From Epiperipatus broadwayi (lineage: Eukaryota; Onychophora; Udeonychophora; Euonychophora; Peripatidae): a DNA stretch of 64,000 nt. The stretch spans positions 1,674,001 through 1,738,000 of the forward strand of contig JAQFVV010000183.1 in assembly GCA_028023455.1 (NCBI GenBank), in the 5' to 3' direction. A program made the translations under genes and the position numbers. The notes under the pieces were generated by a model. That model ran no database searches, was not told the origin of the DNA, and saw nothing but the letters and a program-made list of their open reading frames with translations. Shown here piece by piece: positions 47,695 to 59,204 of the stretch; the first letter of the stretch is position 1, and each line of letters opens with the position of its first letter.

Positions 47695-48065
47695 TTCATT
47701 TGATGCACTGGAATAAATGTGCATTGGACTTTTTGAAGCAGTTCTTAACTTGTGAGGTAATGTCTTTTAATGTCTCCATTTTTTTCCAGTTATTCCAAGT
47801 CTACAAAACATTTCTCTTTGAGGCATTTCTTATTCAGAGAAATGAAAATAAAACATAGAGTGAGGTTCAGTGAATATGACAGGTAGATAAGGTAGGTTAT
47901 ACTGTTTTTTGATTAAAAGTTGTTCCATGGACAAGGCTTTGTGTGCTGACACATTGCAATGGTTAAACGTCCACTTCCCATTTTACTACAATTCAGGACC
48001 TTTCTGCCTCACTGCATAGCACAGACATTTCAGAATGTATAGGTAAAATGACTGACCATTATGAA
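47695..48065 (-). pseudogene. Possible mariner-like transposase relic
   Basis: On the minus strand, across several frames, SAHKALSMEQLLIKK, then a decayed PYSPDL-like block (SYSLNLTLCFIF), then LKEKCF and a region resembling the C-terminal helix of mariner-type transposases. The order fits the catalytic DDE/D region followed by its C-terminus, but stops and frameshifts are frequent and no terminal inverted repeat was found. Confidence 0.35.
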
Positions 48066-48069
48066 TGAA

Positions 48070-49000
48070 TTCTGAGTGAACAATACTATTTTTTTTTAAA
48101 AAAATCAGCATTTGATATTGAACTTTACCATGCTTTTTTGGGACATGATAAATTTGAACTAAACTACTTGTAGACTTGTGTTATTCCCAAAAAAGCTGGC
48201 ATTTAAACTGGTTCAATGATTACAATTATTTCCCCCACCATTTTCTTTAACAGGAAACAGAATGTTGTTCCAAATTTTCAGTTATTACAAAAATAGACAA
48301 ATAAGTAATAAGTGCTTAAAAAAATTTACTATGTGGCTCCACAGCTTCACTCTATGCTACCATAAGCAGACTGATGTAGAAGCAATTCTACAAGAGGAAA
48401 CTAGTGGCAGAAGCATGCACTGCTATGGGTTTGTTCACAAGACATTATCCCAGTTCCTTTTAAGTCTCCCTCATATTAAAACTTTTTGCCTAATCAACAT
48501 TAAGCACTAGAAAATAAATATTACTGCTCTTGATACTGATAAATTATGACTTATATTTGTACAGTTAAAGAAAGAACAGTTAACTATGATTTTTTAAGTC
48601 AAATACATCTGATGTTTCAACTTTGGCTCTTAAATATATTTTCAAAGTATATATGTGATGTTTATGGTTTTGCATATTTTAAGCATTTTACAACATTTAA
48701 TCGTAAAGTTATTGTAAATTATTTTCAAAGTTTATTAGAACTGTCATATTTGTTGATAAGGTTTCTTCTATGTGTATTTATTGTATGCCTATATGGTGAG
48801 CATTTAATAATATGCCTATTTAAAGCATTTCTTTCTGTTGTCTCTAGTTACAAAAACACTATACATTTAAGCTTTTTTAACACATTCTATACATCTTTAA
48901 TAAAATTACAGAGATATAGTGCAGGTTGTATTTTTATATTGAAATATTTCCAACATCTAATATATGTCTTGAATGTCTTTAATAAAATTTAACTTTATTT
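48070..49000. other. Stretch with two unrecognised frames
   Basis: Open frames 48262-48510 (82 codons) and 48546-48992 (148 codons) lie in one strand. The second is Phe/Leu/Ile/Tyr-rich and looks like A+T-rich chance coding. No motif, splice signal or partner supports either as a gene. Confidence 0.35.
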
Positions 49001-49004
49001 AAAT

Positions 49005-49437
49005 ATTCCAAATATATTCAACTGTTAGTAATAGCACACCAAACAGGTTAGAATATGCACAATGTTTCAAGAGGTATTAGTCTCCCCTCTTCTTCAGGTG
49101 TTGCTGGCCTGACTAGTGACAGTACTAGCATGAGATTCGAACCTGGGTCCTTAGATTTTTGAGTTTTGAATTTTAAGGTAATGCTCTAACTAACTGAGCC
49201 ATCCTGCCAACAGGCCTGCCCAATGACAGTACTAGCATGAGATTCGAACCTGTGTCCTTAGATTCTTGAGTTTTGAATTGAAAAAGCTAGGTTTGAATCC
49301 CATGCTAATACTGTCACTGGTCAGGCCAGCAACACCTGAAGAAGAGGGAAGACTAATACCTCTCAAAACATTGTGCATATACTAACATGCTTGATGTGCC
49401 ATTACTAACAGTTGAATATATTTGGAATATTTAAATA
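49005..49437. mobile_element. Inverted composite: tRNA-like heads with PLE-like tails
   Basis: Minus-strand unit from about 49215 down to 49005: GGCAGGATGGCTCAGTTAG, tRNA-like A and B boxes (GGTTCGAATCTC), a linker, CACCTGAAGAAGAGG, CCTCTTGAAACATTGTG, then GTTGAATATATTTGG. The plus-strand unit about 49275-49437 has the same linker and tail. Another partial head copy (CTTGAGTTTTGAATT) lies between. The tail motif CUGAAGA, AGAGG/CCUCU hairpin, GAAAC is the layout seen in PLE terminal hammerheads. So a tRNA-derived SINE head appears fused to a PLE-type tail. Confidence 0.65.
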
Positions 49438-49439
49438 GT

Positions 49440-50490
49440 TAAAAAAAATTCTAAAGACATTCAATGCATATATTAGATGATGGAAATAGTCCAATATAAA
49501 AGTACAACTAGAACACCATCATCACAACCTTCAGGAAAACATATAGTGCTGGTGTTTTTTACAACATATAAAATACAATTTGATCTATATATTGTTATCT
49601 ACTAATCTTGGAATTGCTTCATTCTATTTTGTGAGCTTTTATTTATTTACTTTTATTTTTTAACAAACTTAATGCAGATATCATTATAACATGTTTTGTT
49701 ATCAATTCGAATTTTCTTATTATGACATTTAGTAAAGATGTCATTATCTCTTCCCAGCAGTGAATTATGAATAAAAAAATTATAGGTTTGGAATTACTTT
49801 TCTGAATATGATAAATTCTTTATTATTGATATTGTAGTAATCAGAACTAGGAATCACACAGATATGGCACAAGACATTTTACTTTAGGGTTCAAAACATA
49901 GGAACTTCTGCATTTTATAAAAAATTTAAAAATTAATTATAATTGTTGAGGGTCAAATTTTTAAACATATTAAAACTATATTATGATATTGATAAAATTG
50001 TGAAATACTATAAAAAAATGTAGGTTTCTAAAAAAAGTAAGAACTTTGAAACTGACTGAATTTTTATAATTTTGTTTATTTGACAACAAATAAATAGTAC
50101 ATTTATTAATGACAATTTTTTATGTTTTATTATAAATATATTAAGTAACCTCCATCAGAATCACACATTCTTTTTAAATCATATTAATAAAGATACAACA
50201 GACGACAAATGGCCCTCGAGATGACTAGTACTCATCATTTGGTCCAGGTCACAATCTCTCATGTTTGTTTAGGCTACATTTTGTAATTAAATGTTAATAT
50301 ATTTTTATCAAATAGATTTTTTTCAAATTTTTACATGTAGTAGAATTGATGACAATGCAATGTAGCAAAAAGATATTTAAAGGTAATCCTCTTGTTTGTT
50401 TAGTACAATGATATTGGGTGGATTGAATTTCAAACATGTTGATATTGTTTCAGTAAGGTTTCAGTGATGCTCACAAGAGGTCAGTATACA
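49440..50490. other. A+T-rich stretch with a decayed alpha fragment
   Basis: 50215-50275 reads ATGACTAGTACTCATCATTT then GGTCCAGGTCACAATCTCTC, a degenerate antisense alpha ribozyme region. Nothing else recognised. Confidence 0.5.
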
Positions 50491-50494
50491 TATA

Positions 50495-51230
50495 TATGGT
50501 AAGGAATGGGATAAAAGAATAGATTTATTAATAAAGAATAGGGAGTTAGAGAGATATAGAACTAGTATTAATAAAAAGAGTTTAAATATATATGGAAGTA
50601 AACAGAATATTAGGTGTCAGTTAATATATGATAATAGTAAGGAAAGTAGTTTATTGTTTAAGGCTAGAATGGGGTGTTTAGCCACAAGTGAATATACACA
50701 TAAATGGAAAAATATGGCTGATGTAGTCTGTAAATTGAGTAAGGAAGGAATAGAAAATATTAGGCATTTGTTAATTGAATGTAAATGCTTGAAAACAGAA
50801 ATGGTATAAATAATGAAGTTATGAAAGAATAAATATAAAAAGAGTGATTATACAAAAAGTGGATTATTGGTATTTATGCTGGGTTTGGGAAAAGATAAGG
50901 GAGATTTAGATATAATGGCTATAGAGTTGACAAAAATTATGTTGTGGAAATGGAATGGAGCAGAATATGGAAAAATTTAGAGTGGGAAATGGAAGATAAA
51001 GTGGCTAACAGGTTTCTCTGGGCATAGTTGCTGAGAAATTCCTGACTCTGTTTAAGGAGAAGTCACAGTGCATTACATCACATCACTAATATGGAAAAAC
51101 TTAGGTTGGGGAATTGGAAATGGAAGGTAAAGTGGCTAACAGGTTTCTTTGGGAATAGTGGCTGAGAGATTCCTGACTCCAAATAAGAAAAAGTCACAGT
51201 GTATTGCATTATATCACACTAAAAAGCATT
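50495..51230 (+). pseudogene. Family B non-LTR C-terminal copy with duplicated 3' tail
   Basis: An open stretch from about 50498 to 50808 reads EWDKRIDLLIKNRELERYR, ESSLLFKARMG, YTHKWKNMADVVC and ENIRHLLIECKCL, matching 25.2-25.85 kb. The second knuckle cysteine is Ser here. After a stop, SGLLVFMLGLGKDKG follows. The tail GTGGCTAACAGGTTTCT occurs twice (about 51001 and 51132). The copy lacks the zeta foldback and so provides its empty site. Confidence 0.8.
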
Positions 51231-51457
51231 TATAGTAAATTCAGGAGAAAAAAAAATGAAATCTTAATTTTCTTAACATGCTTTTTTTATAAATAAAATA
51301 TTAGAATAGATTTTCAAGATGCAAATTTTCTTTAAATATCACACAGACTATAATATTGTTTTTATTCTTTGTTTTAATTAAAATCAAATAATGACAAAAA
51401 AAGATTCCAATAGTAAAAAGATAAAAATAGTATACATAAAAAGTCTTATAATAAATG

Positions 51458-51790
51458 TTTTTATTTACTATGCATTAAAAGGTAAAAAATAATTGTTTTC
51501 CTCAACTATGCTACAGGGTTTTACATTTAACATGAAATAAAAGTTCTCTAGTGATTGTATTAATTTCTGAGCACTCCATTCTTTGATTTCAACTTAAATA
51601 TAAAAACTTCTATGGTGGTTGAAGAATATAAATATTATTTTTTGCTTTTTAATGCATAGTATCACTAATGATTGAATTAATTTATGCATAAGCCACACTT
51701 TAATTTCATGTTAAATATAAAAACATCAATTGTGGTTGAAGAAAACAATTATTTTTCACTTTTTAGTGCACAGTAAATAAAAATTTATCA
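51458..51790. mobile_element. Foldback (MITE-like) element, about 330 bp
   Basis: Left arm TTTTTATTTACTATGCATTA, CAATAATTGTTTTCCTCAAC-like; right arm is its diverged complement, ending AGTGCACAGTAAATAAAAA. Internal pieces (TATAAAAAC.TC, TGGTTGAAGAA) repeat as well. Direct repeats outside the arms are not clear. No coding frame. Confidence 0.65.
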
Positions 51791-51992
51791 TAAAATATTA
51801 TATATTGAAGCAGATACTCTATCAACTTCAAAAGTTCCATCATGATATTTAAAATGATTTCCGTATTTTTTTTAAAAAAAAGTTACGTCAAAGTTTTATA
51901 TCATATTATTTTACGTATTAAGAGTATGTAATATAAAACACATACTCATTTATTTCTCTTTTGTGATTTTTTTATTTTTATTAAATTGTACT

Positions 51993-52099
51993 CTTTTTTC
52001 CCTCATGTGTCATAGCATCAGCCAGGAAGCAAACCCGCTAACCCAAGACAACTGCTTGTAAAGCAGCTATTGCTGACCTCTCGACCACCAATGCTTGAC
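51993..52099 (-). mobile_element. Short tRNA-derived SINE with 11-bp TSD
   Basis: Minus strand: GTCAAGCATTGGTGGTCGAG, GAGGTCAGCAATAGC, GGTTTGCTTCCTGG, GCTGATGCTATGACACATGA, then GGGAAAAAAG. TAAATTGTACT at 51982-51992 and 52100-52110 is a clean target duplication. With the 10.5-kb copy it defines a complete SINE of only about 107-110 bp. Confidence 0.88.
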
Positions 52100-52114
52100 T
52101 AAATTGTACTTTAA

Positions 52115-54145
52115 AATCTTTTTTCTTGGATTTTTTTTTGTAAAACATTTTAATTTAAAAATTCTAATCTTTTTGAAAAAGTTTTTACTTTTAAAAGAAA
52201 AGTTAATTACATTCCTGTTCCTTTTATTTTAATGGTAATCCATTTTAATTTAATTTTAAATGCAGAGATTTAATTTTGTATTAATTAATTTTTAAATAAG
52301 ATAACACCCTGATCATTATTTTTAATTAAGATTAAATGTGAAATGGATATTTGCCCTGGGCTAAAACTTTTAATTAAAAACAAGAAAGATTATGTAGGAG
52401 ATAAGAGAGCATATAAATGGCCTCAAAATTTTGGACTGATTATTCCTGACTTGACCTAGATTATTCTGCTAAAGAAGAATATTGATTCAGCTTCTTGTTG
52501 TTCTGCTATTCATTATTATTCCATTATATTAGTCCATGGAGACTCTTGGATAGTTTTCAGTCCTGCCAGATATTTTAAAAAGATTGCTGTTCTCATCCTC
52601 AGACTGCCATGGATATTATATTCTGTTGCCTGTCGTTAAGACATATTGAATTTTTTATTATTGCCTACAGTTGCTTAATAGCCTTTGCTTTAACAAGATG
52701 ATAAAATTACCAATCATGAGTGTTCAAATCTACAACATGCCCTCTTAAACCTATCTATATACAGACTCCTGATCCCAAGCTGTTCCTTCCAGTCATGCCA
52801 TGAAAGCCTAAATTAAAATGAATTCCAAAGCATGCATCTATACTTGCCACCATGAAGAGATAAAGCCACCTCAATATTGAACTCAGAAATAACTGTGCTC
52901 TCTCCTTGAAGGACTCATTGAACTCTGATTTACCATAAGATTAAAATATTTATTCTTTCCAGGGTATAAATCTCTAATTAAATTCTCCACTTAATCTAAA
53001 AGTAAATCTGTGGTTATAAGTTTTATAATCATTTAATATTATATTTGTTGTATGTATTTGCATTTATTTTTTATTGCATGTAAAGTAGTCTCCATTTGGA
53101 GAATGCATATTTGTGATTTTAAACTTTTGAATCAGAGAGTGTATTGTGAATTATATTTTTAGATGCTTATTGTGTGTTTTTTTTATATTACTAACTTTTG
53201 ATAAGTAGTTGGACAGATATTAGTAGTTTTCTTTTAGCTCACCTGTCTCTCTTTTATTACCTTGTAATTAATTTTAAATAAATTTAGTTTGTGCTTCCTG
53301 CAGACTGCTAATCTTTTGACTGGCGGTTTATTGTGTGTAGTGTTCTGTTTTTTTGAAATTGGTATTTTGTTTTTTCTATCTAAGATTGCATAAGGTCACA
53401 GTTGTTTTTCACATTTTCTGGTCTTGTATTTGAAATTAACCATGAATTGCCTTATAAGTAGTATATCATGAGTCATCCTGCAGACATATGATGTCCTTGG
53501 ACCCAATGCATTATGCTCACTCGTGATGTTTCATTGATTTCCTACAAGATCCTATTGTTTTGCTTTTCTGAATTAGGAAACTAGAATTGGTTTTTATAAA
53601 TTGCCAGCAGGAAGGTATTAAAAATTCTTTTTAAATTTGTAAGTGAACAAACAAACTTATCTGTCAGGATGTTAAATATTTGCATTACTCATGTACATTC
53701 TCTGGTAAATACGCCAGTAAAATTTGGGCAAACTCTTATATTTTGTTTGCCTGAGATTTATTTCTTTTCTTAAATATTAATAAACAATTAAATTTTTTTT
53801 AATTATATTAGCTGTTGTTTGTCTCAGATCACTTTCTCTCCCTGGGTTTAGCCATTGTCAATCATCATCATTAACTTTTGATCATAGTATATTAAATTTT
53901 CCAGGTACACAGTGACCTGGTGGCACCCTCTGTGATCAAAAGTAGATAGAGTGACCGATACAATATATATTATTTTTATTATTGTCTATAAAAAATAGTA
54001 TATGTGATTCATGAAATTTAGTTTAATCCAATTTGTAATCTGGCATAACATATTTAATGATATTTTATATTAGAAGTAAATGCATAATAAATATTAGTAC
54101 TGAAGCAAACCAATATCTAATCTTAGAATAATTATTTTTATGCTA
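52115..54145. other. Long A+T-rich stretch, nothing recognised
   Basis: No open frame of note. A palindromic motif pair (TTTTGATCA near 53876 and TGATCAAAA near 53932) brackets about 60 bp. No gene supported. Confidence 0.45.
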
Positions 54146-54149
54146 ATAT

Positions 54150-54285
54150 AGCGCCATCTGTTGTTGTTTGAATAATTAATGTGATTCTGATGGAACGGTG
54201 TGATAAAATCTATCGTCAAAATAGTTTCCAGATTTTCTGGTGTACGTTGATTATTCAACTTACACTAGATGGCTCTAGAGTAAAA
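54150..54285. repeat. Small foldback with GCGCCATCT end
   Basis: TAGCGCCATCTG with GAATAAT inside at the left, and ATTATTC with CTAGATGGCTCTA at the right, form diverged inverted ends about 135 bp apart. Confidence 0.45.
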
Positions 54286-55054
54286 TAAAGAAAACTATTC
54301 TTGAAAACATTTAAATAATGATATGTGAGATTATGTGACCTATATCTAGTCTTAATATAACATAGGAAATATTTTTGACCCATTTAATAATAATAATTAA
54401 ATGATATGCAATAGGAACGTACTTATAATTTAATTACAATTTGTATAAGAAAAGTTAGTTACCCAATGAATATATAATTACAATAATAATAATTATTGTT
54501 ATTTAAAAAATCATCACTTATATTGATGTAAATAATTTATTATTTAATATTTCCAGTTTAAATATTTTTATTTACTTATTTATTTTTACTTTTTTTTTCT
54601 TTTTGTACTTAATATTTGTCTTACTCAAGTAGAATAAGTAGTAAATAACTGTGTGCAAAACTGAATCAAGTTTAGAAATAAAAAGAATATGGAAAAATTC
54701 TTCTAATGTATAAAATATTCTTTTATATTATTGAAGGTCATTCATAGTCACAGTTGATTCAAAATGGCATCCCAAGAACCTAATGTTAATGGATCAATTT
54801 TCATTTGAAAAAAATGAGCAAATATCTCAGCTTGGTTACCAATGTAGTGTTTGAACATCACTTAATTTTTCTAGTAATAGATAATATAATTAAATTACTA
54901 TAAGTTTTTTAAAATTTGCAGATATTGATTTTTAAATAATTTTCATAGAAGTGATATTACACAAAGGCTAAACTCTATACAGTAGCAACCACTCAGTGCA
55001 ACTCAAAGTAATCAATGGATGCAAGAAGGTTTGTGCATAAAATCCCTATCTAGT

Positions 55055-55115
55055 GCCTATTCATCCAACTAGTTTTTAGTTTGTGGCTTTCATCAGTGAG
55101 GAGTCTTGAATCTGA
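55055..55115 (-). ncRNA. Hammerhead ribozyme, family gamma, decayed
   Basis: Minus strand CUGAUGA at 55096-55090 with stem II region AAGCCACAAACUA, then AAAAC for GAAAC, UA, GUU. The 3' half of stem I is deleted (GUU runs straight into GGAUGAAUAGG). Confidence 0.5.
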
Positions 55116-55362
55116 GAGCATTGCATCTAGATCTTAGCATCTAATGCAACCCTCCTGCAGTTACATTTTACCTTATTAGCTAATTATAAAGCTTTGAGTC
55201 CAAAATGAAAATACAGTAATGTTTTCAATTAAAGCTCATTACCTTGTATAGTCACATAGATCTGAACTCAGTTCAGGAAACATACTTTTTAGTGTCTTTT
55301 GTTTGTTCATAACCACAGACACCATAATCCTATTGGGCAGGATTGGTATTCCACTAACCATC

Positions 55363-55430
55363 ACACAGAGGCTTCTCACTAATGAAAGATAGAAGCTAGA
55401 AACTAGTTTGGGGATATTGGATGAATAGGC
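55363..55430 (+). ncRNA. Hammerhead ribozyme, family gamma, one core change
   Basis: Core CUAAUGA at 55379-55385 (G5 changed to A), GAAAC at 55399-55403, loop UA, GUU triplet ending 55408, then UGGGGAUAUUGGAUGA forming inner stem I with UUCUCA. Confidence 0.55.
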
Positions 55431-55529
55431 ACTAGAGAGGGATTTTATGCACAAACTTTCTTGCATCCATTGATTACTCTGGCTTATACTGAATGGTGCT
55501 ACTATATAGAGTTTGGCATATGTGTAAAC

Positions 55530-56970
55530 ATAAAGAATGGTGATCATGTGATGGTTAGAAGTGATATTAATAAGGTGTCATTGGAACTTCAAGATGATAA
55601 AATTGCAATATCTACTTTTAGATTTTCGCGTATGCATTTATCAATATATTTAAACAGTTTGTTTATTTACTTATAAAGAAACATATAATTATATAATAAC
55701 AAACAGAAGTGCATATTATATAAATGATAAACTTATAGCATGGGGAAACTTGTAACAATTTATTAGACAGATTTCACTTACAATTTAAAAAGATTTTTGC
55801 AACTTCATTTCCTTTTTTTTTTGGTTAGCAAAATAAGGCTTTTGTTAGTAAAGTTGATAAAAATTGTCTTCCCATTTGCTTATGATTGATCAAAATTAAG
55901 AATTCAATTTATTTAAATGAAGACAGTAGTTTATTAGATCAAATGATGTTTAAACACAGTAAAATCTGAACTGAACTGCTCCCTTCATCCTTTATAATAC
56001 TTTTAAAATAGTAAATATTAACTCAATTGTATTTAATCTTACTATTAACTGAAGATTTAGTATATAAAAAATAATAAGCTCTTATTTTTAAATATATCTT
56101 GTTTACAAACTCTTAGAAAGATTTTGAAAATTTATTTTCGGAACTTTTTTTTTTAATGTAATTATTTGAATATTATATGCTTTTTATGATTATTTTAGAT
56201 ATATATTTAATTTACATAAAATTTAAGTTATTGTAAATATATATTATTTAATTTTTTTTTTTTAAAGAGAAAATGTTTATTATGTTACATATATATACAA
56301 CTTACATCAAACATCATTCATAATCAGTATATTTTTTACTGGAACCAGAGACTTTATTTACAGGATATTTTTTACCATTAAGGGAAATTTTTTTCATTGC
56401 TACTGTGGAAGATCAACGTGACATTTTTCTGCCAAACGAATTAAATATATCAAGACATCACTTAATTCTTCAGCAAGATGCTCTCTATTCTTTTCAGACC
56501 AATTAGGCAACCCTTCTTTGACATCTTCTTTCCACTGACTGTAAAATAATAAATATGTATTTACCTATAAAATTTCTGAAACTTCTCCAACTTCACCGAC
56601 CATAGCAAGTAAAAGATTCTTAGAAGTATGAAACTGATGCCAATTCCTTTCTTTACAGAATTTTGATTGTAACAATCTCAATTTGTCCAACGTGGGTTCT
56701 TAGAAAAAGAAAATTCGGATCAAGAACTTAAAGCCCTGCGACTATTGGAAGGGCTTTTAACTACAGTTGAAAAATTACCATTCATTTTATTACAGTTAAG
56801 GGCATGTATTAAATGTTTACTATAAAGAAAAAAGGTCAAAGTTGTTTGAGAAAAAGGAATAATATACGTGGAATTTTTTACAAAATGTCTGCTACATTTA
56901 ATAATTAAATGACTTTCGCCATATTATTTAAATTTTGTATAATATGTATGCAGCAATAATAATATTTAAA
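55530..56970. other. A+T-rich stretch, nothing recognised
   Basis: No coding or RNA signal seen. Confidence 0.45.
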
Positions 56971-56974
56971 CGTA

Positions 56975-57185
56975 AATATGTTTATGAATAATATTTCTGT
57001 AGTATAATTTTTCACTATACTGATCTCATGCATCCACTTTCAACACTTTGTGGGGGGTATAAACATATGACTAAAGACATGTGAAAAACATGTATGATGC
57101 CCAAGTTGCACTTTTCGGCTGAACAGTTGGCCCAGATCACAATCTCTTACACTTATTTTTATCATTGTTCACTATATATAGAGTC
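56975..57185 (-). mobile_element. Family alpha repeat, minus strand, truncated
   Basis: Matches alpha landmarks AATAATATTTCTGTAGTATA, CACTTTGTGGGGGGTATAA, CAGATCACAATCTCTTACAC and ATTGTTCACTATATATAG. The ribozyme region has lost its core (GGCTGAACAGTTGG). It lies directly upstream of a PLE endonuclease fragment. Confidence 0.75.
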
Positions 57186-57560
57186 AAATACATTGGCATT
57201 CTTGGAGCATGAAAAGACCACAGGTCATAAATTCGAACCTGCCAACCCCAGAATGAAGTGCAAAGAGAGAAATGATCATAGGCGGAAAATAAAGGAAGCA
57301 TACTTCATAAATAATGACACTTAATATATCACTAGAAAAGACACCTGTTTCACCATTTCAAAAAGATGGACAAACTAATCCTAATAAAAGTTAAATAAAA
57401 TAAAATACTAAAACATAGCACCTAACCAATTAGCATAAATTAGAATACTCCCCCTCATTACTATCAACTGCACTCAGCTATGAATATGAAGCCACGGAGC
57501 TTTGAAAGAGTTAAGCATAAATAAATATTGATAGACATAGCTTCTCTAACAAGCTTTAAA
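57186..57560 (+). pseudogene. Penelope-like GIY-YIG C-terminus and 3' region
   Basis: Translated 57197-57321 reads EHEKTTGHKFEP, then CKERNDHRRKIKEAYFI: the H..TGH, charged stretch and RRKIKEA glutamate block that end a PLE GIY-YIG domain, a different family from the 33-kb element. The 3' region to 57560 contains AAGC/GCTT flanking CACGGA and then TTGAAAG (near 57495-57510), a possible decayed hammerhead hairpin. An alpha unit follows in the same orientation. Confidence 0.65.
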
Positions 57561-57570
57561 GCACATAATT

Positions 57571-57905
57571 TTTGGTATAGTTTAATTGATAAGTGTCAAA
57601 CTTTCTGGCCTCACAATTTTGACACTTATCAATTAATCTGTAGAATTGGCTTTCTATATATAATTAACAATGATGAAGAAATGTGTAAGAGATTATAATT
57701 TGGGCCAATTGTTTAATGCTGGTTCAGCATGAAATATGCATCTTGGGATCATATATCTATTTCACATATTTTTAGTAATATGGTGAATATTATACCCCTC
57801 CACAAAGTGTTAAAAGTGGATAGAAATCAGTGGTGTAGTGAAAAATAATACTACAGAAATATTATTCATTAAATGGATAATCTCTAGTCTAATAAATGAC
57901 TGACC
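57571..57905 (+). mobile_element. Family alpha repeat, plus strand
   Basis: Full-length alpha unit with an extra inverted repeat at its start (GATAAGTGTCAAA and TTTGACACTTATC-like). Ribozyme region near 57695-57760 has a changed core (UUGUUUA) but intact stem II AUGCUG/CAGCAU, GAAA, AUC and UUGG. It lies downstream of a PLE remnant in the same sense, as a PLE terminal repeat would. Confidence 0.75.
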
Positions 57906-58019
57906 AAAATTATTAAATATGTTTATATTCCTATTGTAAGCTAGAACAATGTATAGTACTAGAAGATATTATTGGATTTAAAATATCATTTACACATTTT
58001 TTTCTTTTTAAAATAGTTT

Positions 58020-58312
58020 ATAATTTTCCATATATGTCAGTGAATACATCAAACTTCTTCTTTTCAAAACTTGTTTTTATATGACTATAATAAAAATAAA
58101 ATACAAACATTTCGACTATTTTATATAGTCTTTTTCAAGAAACACATTTGCATAATCTTTCTCTTTCTTTGTAAAATTTTTTAAATGTGTTCCTTGAAAA
58201 AGACTATAAAATAGTCAAAACGTTTGTATTTTATTTTTATTATAGTCATATAAAAACAAGTTTTAGAAAAAAGTTTGATGTATTCATTGACATATATGAC
58301 ACTATTGGATGT
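58020..58312. mobile_element. Head-to-head PLE-type tails with hammerhead-like hairpins
   Basis: Left (minus) and right (plus) arms of about 110-120 bp match closely: CTTGAAAAAGACTAT, ATAGTC, GTTTGTATTTTATTTTTATT, TATAGTCATATAAAAACAAG. Each has a perfect GACTAT/ATAGTC hairpin preceded by CUUGAAAAA and followed by GAAAU (minus) or AAAAC (plus). The layout is that of a degraded PLE hammerhead. Confidence 0.65.
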
Positions 58313-58319
58313 AGATTTA

Positions 58320-59200
58320 GTAGAAATTACTATTGAGTTAACTAGTAAATACTCAGGATTATAATAGAGGTCAGCACTGAAGTACAATGAATAGAGTTAC
58401 CCTTGAAAATTGAGCGTAAGCTGTGGATAAGTCCTATAAAGTTGGTATAGATTCTGGACTTCATGATTTAAAGATTAAGACTAGCTATGACACTACTGAT
58501 ACTCAAGCTTCATATAAGCTCCAAGAAATAATCAAAGGTTAGTTGCTCACACGGTCATGTGATGTTAAAACATCATAAACAGAAACATTTATTTCTTAAG
58601 TTTCTAAACCAAAAGCAATGTAATTAAAAATGAAGAATATATGCATACGCTTGTTAAATAAGAACAATTTAAAATAAAATTAATTAATATAACATATTAT
58701 ATATTTAATTTTTAGTTTTAAAGATAAAATACCTCATAAATATTATTCAAAATATAAATCAAATATTTAAGAAAAAAATTGGCACAGAATATTTATTTTT
58801 TTAATATAGTTTCTTAGTTGAGCTGAACAAAATTCTTCAATTATTTGTCTTATAAAATAGTTAGAAAAATCTGTTGACCTTTTTTATCCCGGAGATTTAA
58901 AAAAGTACGATTGGTGTTAAATATTTGAAATAGCTTTTCAGGCCAAGGTTATTAATGGGGTATATAAAATAATGTAAAGTTAGAAAGTTACACATTTCCA
59001 GGTATTTTGTGTCAATAAAATTCTTTAACTTAAATGATCGCATTTCAATTGAAATGATTAACTAAAATATTTTTCAAGCTTTCCTAATGTAAATTTTTAA
59101 AAATGTTTTAAAAGCTTTTTTGTGCTTTTCTTTTGTGAATAAAAGTCAAATAGTCAAAATGTATTAATGAATTAACACTCATTTATAGCACTATCCTAAA
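58320..59200. other. A+T-rich stretch, nothing recognised
   Basis: No coding or RNA signal seen. Confidence 0.5.
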
Positions 59201-59204
59201 AAAG

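Larger units (their letters stand above)
54960..55520. mobile_element. Family gamma head-to-head pair
   Basis: Minus-strand unit 54960-55300 (AATCAATGGATGCAAGAAGG through GATCTGAACTCAG) and plus-strand partial unit 55330-55520 (ending CTTGCATCCATTGATTACTC). Each has a ribozyme site. The minus-strand frame across the pair is a by-product. Confidence 0.8.

Noticed and set aside
48546-48992. 148-codon open frame as a gene
   Set aside because: Composition is Phe/Leu/Ile/Tyr-rich as expected from A+T-rich chance sequence, with no domain, no partner exon and no conserved block.
52115-54145. Host gene exons in the longest repeat-poor stretch
   Set aside because: No open frame with biased composition or conserved peptide in any of the six frames on reading; nothing to support a call.
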